Below are positions 7,440 to 11,915 of a stretch of DNA of 11,915 nt, in pieces (the first letter of the stretch is position 1; every line of letters begins with the position of its first letter). This DNA comes from DATAMF01 sp964472565 (GTDB lineage Bacteria; Chloroflexota; Anaerolineae; Aggregatilineales; Aggregatilineaceae), in NCBI GenBank assembly GCA_964472565.1, contig CAYYNB010000180.1, forward strand, positions 1 through 11,915. The letters run 5' to 3'. Position numbers and translations under genes: made by a program. The notes under the pieces are model-generated. The model was not told where the DNA came from, searched no databases, and saw nothing but the letters and a program-made list of their open reading frames with translations.

Positions 7440-7468
7440 TTCCCATTCTGGCTCCGCTAGTGTATACT
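7440..7468 (+). promoter_or_regulatory. Candidate promoter of the zinc-finger/FHA/M50 operon
   Basis: TATACT (7463-7468) is a good -10 box with a weak -35 TTCCCA (7440-7445) 17 bases upstream. Transcription would begin near 7475 and the first gene's Shine-Dalgarno AAGGA is at 7496-7500. It is divergent from, and does not overlap, the nurA promoter. The 169-base intergenic region (7342-7510) holds nothing else that I recognise. Confidence 0.5.
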
Positions 7469-7510
7469 CAAACGAGTTGTGCTGTGCCATCATACAAGGA
7501 AATTGTTCCG

Positions 7511-7723
7511 ATGAAATGCACTCATTGTGGCAAAGAAGCCGAAGCCATCTGTCGCTGGTGTGGGCGAGCAGTATGTGGCGACCACATCAAAAACATGACC
7601 TACATCATTTCGGTGTACGTCGGCGGGAAAAAAGTTCCCAAATCACTGGTGGTAGCCGATGCTGTCTGGTGCGGGGTCTGTAAACCACAACCCGAACCCA
7701 TTGAAATGCCTTATCTCGACTGA
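7511..7723 (+). CDS. Small double zinc-finger protein
   Basis: 70 residues from the ATG at 7511, chosen because AAGGA lies ten bases upstream; an in-frame ATG at 7460 sits inside the -10 region and is unlikely. Eight probable zinc ligands are visible: Cys3, Cys6, Cys14, Cys17, Cys22, His25, Cys54 and Cys57. The spacing (CxxC, CxxC, CxxxxCxxH, CxxC) resembles B-box or AN1-like cross-brace folds and the small archaeal and bacterial DUF2180-type proteins, but I cannot fix the family. No membrane segment or signal peptide. It opens a five-gene operon; its stop codon overlaps the Shine-Dalgarno of the FHA gene, so translation is probably coupled. A protein-protein adaptor role is a guess from the fold type only. 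Confidence 0.75.
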   Translation: MKCTHCGKEAEAICRWCGRAVCGDHIKNMTYIISVYVGGKKVPKSLVVADAVWCGVCKPQPEPIEMPYLD

Positions 7724-7730
7724 GGACGAT

Positions 7731-8426
7731 ATGGCTGAACAAGCAGAGGGTCTGGCAAAAGTAACATGGGATGATCCCAATACAGGCGAACGGCGCGAAT
7801 TTGTGCTGGAAGAGGGCGCAACCGCCACAATTGGCCGCAGTCCCAACAATCAAATTATGATTGCGGAACGGCATGTTTCGCGCCAACATGCAGTGATCAG
7901 CTTCCGCGACGGCATTTTTATGATCTCCGACCTGGGCAGCGCCAACGGGACATTTGTCAATGACAAACAATTGGCCGATCCGTTTCCGCTGGCACATGGT
8001 GACATCATCCGGCTCTATGTGCCTATTCTGCACTTCTCCGCAATTGTGACCGAAGAAGAACACCAACAGGCCAAAGTCACCGGAACGTTGATCGTTCCGG
8101 CGGCAGGCAAAGGCACGCCAGCGCTGCATATTACGTCCGGGCCGCAGGAAGGCGCAGAGATTCCGCTGCTCACGCCGTCGATCAAAATTGGCCGGGCGAC
8201 ACGCAACGCTACGTGGGATATTTCGCTGCAAGACCGCGCCGTGTCACGTCCGCATGCCGAAATAACGCTGCAACCCGATGGAATATGGGCCATTATCGAC
8301 ATGAACAGCGCCAACGGGACCATTGTGAACGGCGTGCCAGCAACGGCGGGGCAACCCTGTCCGCTGGGTGATGGGACAGTGATTTCGCTGGGCGAAACGA
8401 CCTTGCTCTTCCGGTTGGGAACATGA
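7731..8426 (+). CDS. Double-FHA-domain phosphothreonine-binding protein
   Basis: 231 residues; ATG at 7731 with GAGGA four bases upstream, overlapping the previous stop. FHA domains bind phosphothreonine peptides. Two complete copies are seen. FHA1 (about 20-105) has Gly35-Arg36, Ser50-Arg51-x-x-His53-type SRQH, and SANGT at 70-74. FHA2 (about 130-228) has Gly154-Arg155, SRPH at 172-175 and SANGT at 193-197. All residues normally needed to hold the phosphate are kept in both, so both should be functional. No kinase, transmembrane or signal segment is attached, so this is likely a cytoplasmic adaptor bridging two phosphorylated partners. Its stop overlaps the next start by four bases (ATGA). 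The peptidase four genes on carries repeated Thr-x-x-hydrophobic motifs that could be its ligand (inference). Confidence 0.93.
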   Translation: MAEQAEGLAKVTWDDPNTGERREFVLEEGATATIGRSPNNQIMIAERHVSRQHAVISFRDGIFMISDLGSANGTFVNDKQLADPFPLAHGDIIRLYVPILHFSAIVTEEEHQQAKVTGTLIVPAAGKGTPALHITSGPQEGAEIPLLTPSIKIGRATRNATWDISLQDRAVSRPHAEITLQPDGIWAIIDMNSANGTIVNGVPATAGQPCPLGDGTVISLGETTLLFRLGT

Positions 8427-9097
8427 AAGTTCAGATTTACACCGCTCAAAGTCCTGATGAAGCCGCCGCACTCGTACAGGCGGGAGTCGATCATATCGGG
8501 GTGACACCTTCGTATGTCGGACTGCCAGGCGAAGTCGATTATCAAACGGCACGGGATATTCTGGCCGCTGTCGCGCCGCCTGCCATGAAAGTGGCGCTAA
8601 CTGTCTCCGACAACCTGGATGAGATCGAGGACATGGTGCGCATCGTCCAGCCGGATATTCTGCACCTGTGCGGCGATCATACACTGCCACCGAACCGGCT
8701 GTATGTGCTGCGGGACCGGCTGCCGGGTGTGGCATTGATGCAAGCGATTTCCGTCACCGGACCCGAAGCGGTTACGGCGGCGATGGTTTACCAGCATGTA
8801 GTCGATTACTTCATCCTGGATACGAAAGTCGCGCATATCGGCGGGATCGGAGCCAGCGGCCTGACCCATGACTGGAATATCAGCCGCGAAATCGTCGAAG
8901 CGGTACGGATTCCGGTTATCCTCGCGGGGGGACTCGCGCCGGAAAACGTCGAAGAGGCGATCAATGCGGTGCGTCCGTGGGGCGTTGATTCGCTGACGCA
9001 TACCAACGCGGTCCGGCCTGATGGCACATTTTGTAAAGATATTAAGCGTGTGAAGCAGTTTGTTGAGGCTGCGCGGCGCGCTGCTCCTGTCTTATAA
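8423..9097 (+). CDS. TrpF-like TIM-barrel protein with altered active site
   Basis: 224 residues. The overall pattern is that of phosphoribosylanthranilate isomerase (TrpF): GVDHIGV near 21-27, ILHLCGD at 79-85, an LDTKVAHIGGIG loop (132-143) with the Asp133 that corresponds to the TrpF general acid, PVILAGGLAPENV (164-176) and a late CKD (204-206). However, the usual N-terminal KICG reads Lys2-Val-Gln-Ile, so the catalytic cysteine is missing, and the SSG phosphate-loop segment reads Asp-Ser-Leu-Thr-His-Thr (189-194). It is therefore unlikely to be the tryptophan-pathway enzyme, and no other trp gene is near. It sits in an operon just before a PfkB kinase (10-base gap), which suggests that the two act on a related sugar or sugar phosphate. 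Substrate unknown. Confidence 0.72.
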   Translation: MKVQIYTAQSPDEAAALVQAGVDHIGVTPSYVGLPGEVDYQTARDILAAVAPPAMKVALTVSDNLDEIEDMVRIVQPDILHLCGDHTLPPNRLYVLRDRLPGVALMQAISVTGPEAVTAAMVYQHVVDYFILDTKVAHIGGIGASGLTHDWNISREIVEAVRIPVILAGGLAPENVEEAINAVRPWGVDSLTHTNAVRPDGTFCKDIKRVKQFVEAARRAAPVL

Positions 9098-9107
9098 AGC
9101 ATGAACA

Positions 9108-10079
9108 ATGAAATCAATTATTGCCCTCGGTGATACCAATATTGATCTGATTATCCAACTGCCCAAACGACAACCAGGACAAACTGGCCCGTTGAGCGCT
9201 GAACCACGACTTTTCGGCGGCGGCACCGTGGCGAATGTGGCAGTTGGGCTGGCGCGGCTGGGAATGCCTACATCATTCGTGGGCATGGTCGGTGATGATG
9301 CCTATGGGCGGTATGCGCAACAAGACCTGGAAAACGAAGGAATCGATCTGCGAGGCGTACGGTGGGCGAAGGATGCGCCAACGCTGACCGTGATCGCCTT
9401 CATCGACAGCCAGGGCGAGCGCACCATTTCGGCGTGGCCGCCGCGCGGCGGTGCCCATTTTAAAATGCAGCCGGACGATATTGACGCGGATATGATTCGG
9501 AACGCCGCCTGGCTGCACACGTCGGGCATGTGCATGGGCGAAGCGCCTGCTCAAGAAGCAATGCTGTACGGTATGCAGATCGCGCAGGAAGCGGGCGTTC
9601 CGGTGTCGTTCGATTTGAACCTGCGGCTGGAATTATGGAATTGGCGCAAAGGCCAGCGGGAAACGGTTGAACGAGCGGTAGAATTGTCGGATGTTGTGCT
9701 AGGATCAGCAGCAGAAGAAATTATTCCGCTGGCGGGAAATCCTGATCGGGAAGCTGCCGCACGAATTTTGTCCGGCGGAAAACGCACGATCATTGCGCGG
9801 CTGGGGAAAGATGGCGCGCTGGCCGTGTCGCCAACGGAAACGGTGCATGTACCAAGCTTTGAGACAAAAATCGTGGATACGATTGGCGCGGGCGATGCGT
9901 TTGATGCCGGGTTTATCGCCGGCAGCGTTCAAGGATTCACCTTAGTAGATGCGGTGCAATGGGGAAACGCGGTGGCCGCCTTCAAGCTGGGACGGGCAAG
10001 CGCGCGCGGTGTGCCCACACGCGCCGAATTGGAACAATTTCTCAACGAACGGATTAGATCGAGCACAGCCTCGGTATAG
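9108..10079 (+). CDS. PfkB-family carbohydrate/nucleoside kinase
   Basis: 323 residues. PfkB (ribokinase-like) enzymes transfer phosphate from ATP to sugars or nucleosides. Seen: an N-terminal GDTNIDLI strand; FGGGTVANVAVGLARLG (36-52), the substrate-binding glycine motif; the VGDDAYG segment (61-67) that starts the lid; FDLNLR (168-173); and the C-terminal signature TIGAGDAF (258-265) with catalytic base Asp263 and the anion hole Gly260-Ala-Gly. Length and layout match the family, so it is probably active. The substrate cannot be told from motifs; the WPPRGG stretch at 110-115 differs from ribokinase proper. Its ATG has only a weak AAAG upstream, so it may depend on coupling to the previous gene. 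The next gene starts 12 bases after its stop. Confidence 0.92.
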   Translation: MKSIIALGDTNIDLIIQLPKRQPGQTGPLSAEPRLFGGGTVANVAVGLARLGMPTSFVGMVGDDAYGRYAQQDLENEGIDLRGVRWAKDAPTLTVIAFIDSQGERTISAWPPRGGAHFKMQPDDIDADMIRNAAWLHTSGMCMGEAPAQEAMLYGMQIAQEAGVPVSFDLNLRLELWNWRKGQRETVERAVELSDVVLGSAAEEIIPLAGNPDREAAARILSGGKRTIIARLGKDGALAVSPTETVHVPSFETKIVDTIGAGDAFDAGFIAGSVQGFTLVDAVQWGNAVAAFKLGRASARGVPTRAELEQFLNERIRSSTASV

Positions 10080-10091
10080 GTTGGTAGGGCG

Positions 10092-11795
10092 ATGGCGAAC
10101 ATCTACCGAAATATCGCAGCCGCAGCCAAAGATACAGGCGGAATCTGGGATCGCCTGGATGAGCAGATGAGCAAACAGACGGCTCCTGCGCCAGCCGCCG
10201 GAATGGGTATCTGGGGCATGATCGTCACGCAGTCGGCCAGCGGCCTGTGGGATCAGGCGGATAATGAGACGGTGTACATCCGGCGCGAGTCGCTGCGTGC
10301 CAGCAAAGCTGACTTGTGGAGCAGCGCGAACGACGAAACCCTGATGCTACCCAAAGAAGGACTGCTGCCGATCTGGGACGCGGCACTGGCGAAAACCGAT
10401 GCAACCGGCGGACTCGATGTTGAAGGCACGATGATGCTGATGCGCGAGGACATGGAAAACGTCTGGAATCGATCCGCCGAAGAAACGCTGATCATGACAA
10501 AACCAGCCGAAAGCATCTTTGCGCAGCAGATTCGAGGGCGCGATCTTACCACCTTCAAACCGCGCAAAATCCAGGGATACGCGCTGAAGCGGCTGACGGA
10601 TGCGCGCGGCGATACCTATTGGATTCTGAAAAATCTGCGTACGGATGCGTATCTGCGGCTGACCGCCGAACAGGTTTTTTTGTGGGAACAAATGGACGGC
10701 AGCGCCAGCGTCCAAGATATTGCAGTGGCGTATATGCTGGAATATGGCAAGCTGGCGATCACCGGCCTGATCATGCTGCTGGAACAGCTCCAGGAAAAAG
10801 GGTTCATCGAACCGCTGGTGAATATTTACGGTGCGCTAGATCAAAGCGTGGCGCAGCGGCAAGCGAATGTGCTGTGGCGGCGCGCCCTGCGACATTTTAT
10901 GTATACCGAATATTCGATGGGCGGCATCGATCACCTCATTACGCGCTCGTACCAACGCGCCGGACGCGTGTTGTTTAACCGTGTGCTGCAATGGTTTATG
11001 CTGGCGGTGATGCTGATCGGCGGCATGGCGTTTCTGGGCCTGCTGTTCGGCATTATTGACCGCGATCTGTCGGTGATCAGCGGGGCGGGCGTGGGCGCGA
11101 TTGTTGGTGTGATTTCGCTGTATCTGCTGCAAGCGATCACGCTGCTGATTCACGAATGGTCACATGCGATAGCGACCAAACATTATGGGCGCGAAGTGCG
11201 GCGCGGTGGATTCCTGTTTTATATGGGAATGCCAGCGGCGTTTGTGGACACAACCGACATCTGGATGGAACCGCGCAAACCGCGCATTGTGGTGAGTTGG
11301 GCCGGACCACATTCGGGATTCTTCCTCGGCGGGCTGGCGAGTTTGCTGCTGTTGGCCGGACCAGGAACGTTTTTGACCGGGCTGTTGTACCAGTTCGCGG
11401 TGCTGACGTATATGACCAGCTTCATGAACCTGAATCCGCTGCTCAAGCTGGACGGTTATTATATTCTGATGGATTGGCTGGAAATTCCACGCCTGCGCGA
11501 AAAAAGTATGGCGTTCGTGATGGGACCGATGCGGACAAAACTCCGCAAGCGCGAAGCCTTCAGCCGCGACGAACGGATTTTTGCGATCTTCGGGCTGCTG
11601 GCAGGCTTATGGACGATCATCGCGCTGACACTGGCGGTGTTGATGCTCGGCGGGTATGTGCTGCGGTTTGCGCAAACGCTGCCGGGAATGATCGTAATCG
11701 CGCTGCTGATCGGATTCTTCATTTTCCGGCGGGCGCGGCGGCGAATCCGGGTGATGCAGGTCGCGCGGCGGAAAAAACAGTTAGCCAGCAGTTAG
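10092..11795 (+). CDS. PqqD-M50 membrane zinc metallopeptidase with W-ET repeat N-terminus
   Basis: 567 residues with a weak AGGG-type ribosome site. Residues 1-140 are soluble and hold repeats of Trp...Glu-Thr-x-x-hydrophobic (Trp53/Thr60, Trp76/Thr83, Trp95/Thr113, Trp125/Thr132). About 175-240 is a PqqD-like winged-helix domain (YWILKNLR, then LTAEQVFLWEQMDGSASVQDIA). Transmembrane segments follow near 300-322, 332-352, 398-422, 426-446, 496-524 and 530-546. The M50 motif HEWSH is at 354-358 with catalytic Glu355, and the third zinc ligand lies in NPLLKLDGYY (448-457), Asp454. The family is the 'putative peptide zinc metalloprotease' group, known to cut membrane or secreted peptides. The C-terminus is strongly basic. 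It ends the operon. What it cleaves is unknown; PqqD-like domains elsewhere bind leader peptides. Confidence 0.88.
   Translation: MANIYRNIAAAAKDTGGIWDRLDEQMSKQTAPAPAAGMGIWGMIVTQSASGLWDQADNETVYIRRESLRASKADLWSSANDETLMLPKEGLLPIWDAALAKTDATGGLDVEGTMMLMREDMENVWNRSAEETLIMTKPAESIFAQQIRGRDLTTFKPRKIQGYALKRLTDARGDTYWILKNLRTDAYLRLTAEQVFLWEQMDGSASVQDIAVAYMLEYGKLAITGLIMLLEQLQEKGFIEPLVNIYGALDQSVAQRQANVLWRRALRHFMYTEYSMGGIDHLITRSYQRAGRVLFNRVLQWFMLAVMLIGGMAFLGLLFGIIDRDLSVISGAGVGAIVGVISLYLLQAITLLIHEWSHAIATKHYGREVRRGGFLFYMGMPAAFVDTTDIWMEPRKPRIVVSWAGPHSGFFLGGLASLLLLAGPGTFLTGLLYQFAVLTYMTSFMNLNPLLKLDGYYILMDWLEIPRLREKSMAFVMGPMRTKLRKREAFSRDERIFAIFGLLAGLWTIIALTLAVLMLGGYVLRFAQTLPGMIVIALLIGFFIFRRARRRIRVMQVARRKKQLASS
10242..10496 (+). 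repeat. Protein-level Trp/Glu-Thr repeats in the M50 N-terminus
   Basis: Four copies encode the pattern hydrophobic-Trp, six residues, then Thr-x-x-(Ile/Leu/Met): GLWDQADNETVYI (51-63), DLWSSANDETLML (74-86), PIWDAALA...VEGTMML (93-116, with an 11-residue insertion) and NVWNRSAEETLIM (123-135). A fifth, degenerate copy begins at IWDRLDEQM (18-26), and IWG at 40-42 may be a remnant. Repeat unit about 23-30 residues. Every Thr is preceded by Glu or Gly in an acidic stretch. DNA copies have drifted, so the repeats are old and kept at protein level. Confidence 0.65.
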
Positions 11796-11837
11796 TTATT
11801 AATAATTCCATTACAGAAAGACTGACTTCGAAGACAT

Positions 11838-11849
11838 CCCCGCCCCCCC
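11838..11849. repeat. C-tract repeat (CCCCGCCCCCCC) downstream of the M50 gene
   Basis: Four C, one G and seven C lie 42 bases past the M50 stop. In transcript sense it is nearly the same sequence as the tract after herA. The rest of the tail (11796-11915) holds no gene, no convincing terminator and nothing else that I recognise: a five-base stem CCCCT/AGGGG (11846-11868) is too weak to call. Confidence 0.4.
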
Positions 11850-11915
11850 TTTGATGCAGGCTGAGGGGAAATTTCGCGTCGGGAAGGGTGTTTGGCGTCG
11901 CGAGACGGGAAAGTT

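Noticed and set aside
7605..8231. 208-residue minus-strand open frame opposite the zinc-finger and FHA genes
   Set aside because: It overlaps two well-supported genes and its product shows no domain pattern.
8423..9097. Annotation as trpF of tryptophan biosynthesis
   Set aside because: The catalytic Cys motif and the phosphate loop are altered and no other trp genes are adjacent.
11156..11854. 232-residue plus-strand frame overlapping the M50 gene and running past its stop
   Set aside because: Wrong frame relative to the HEWSH and NPLLKLDG motifs; Arg/Ala/Gly-rich with no hydrophobic segments or known motif.
11846..11868. CCCCT/AGGGG stem as a terminator of the five-gene operon
   Set aside because: Five base pairs with a 13-base loop and only AAATTT after it; too weak, and explained by the C-tract.

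Overview
The window looks like a chromosomal stretch of an uncultured or little-studied bacterium, most likely a Chloroflexota (Anaerolineae-like) genome. This is an inference from gene content, made without any database search: a bacterial HerA/NurA pair, double-FHA proteins, a PqqD-M50 membrane peptidase, a large secreted GH13 enzyme with an extra N-terminal domain, moderately high GC and tightly packed short operons. No RNA genes, CRISPR array, insertion sequence or prophage genes were seen, and no gap between genes exceeds about 170 bases.

Left half (18-7341), mostly minus strand. It starts with the hexameric DNA-translocating ATPase HerA (18-1727). HerA has a well-formed sigma-70-type promoter and a perfect GAAC-N4-GTTC palindrome at the predicted transcription start, which is the LexA/SOS operator pattern of Gram-positive-type LexA proteins. 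Next come a SnoaL-like protein (1838-2257, minus) and a divergent rubrerythrin (2336-2839, plus). Then follows a minus-strand group read in the order nurA (7341-6094), a secreted GH13 alpha-amylase-family enzyme (6073-3524) and a small protein with a HAS-barrel-like N-terminus (3456-2848). HerA, NurA and a free HAS-barrel protein together suggest a DNA-end resection module, split by a carbohydrate enzyme and a few stress genes. The nurA promoter carries a one-mismatch version of the same GAAC-N4-GTTC site.

Right half (7511-11795), plus strand. Five tightly spaced genes form what looks like one operon: a 70-residue double zinc-finger protein, a double-FHA phosphothreonine-recognition protein, a TrpF-like TIM barrel lacking the catalytic cysteine, a PfkB-family sugar kinase, and a membrane M50 zinc metallopeptidase with a PqqD-like domain. 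The N-terminus of the peptidase holds a run of short Trp...Glu-Thr-x-x-(Ile/Leu/Met) repeats. Because FHA domains bind phosphothreonine, often with a preference for the +3 residue, these repeats could be docking sites for the double-FHA protein of the same operon. This phospho-regulated membrane protease hypothesis is the best candidate in the window for an undescribed system. The kinase that would phosphorylate it is not in the window.

Both ends of the window hold a near-identical C-tract with one G, in each case downstream of a gene's stop codon.
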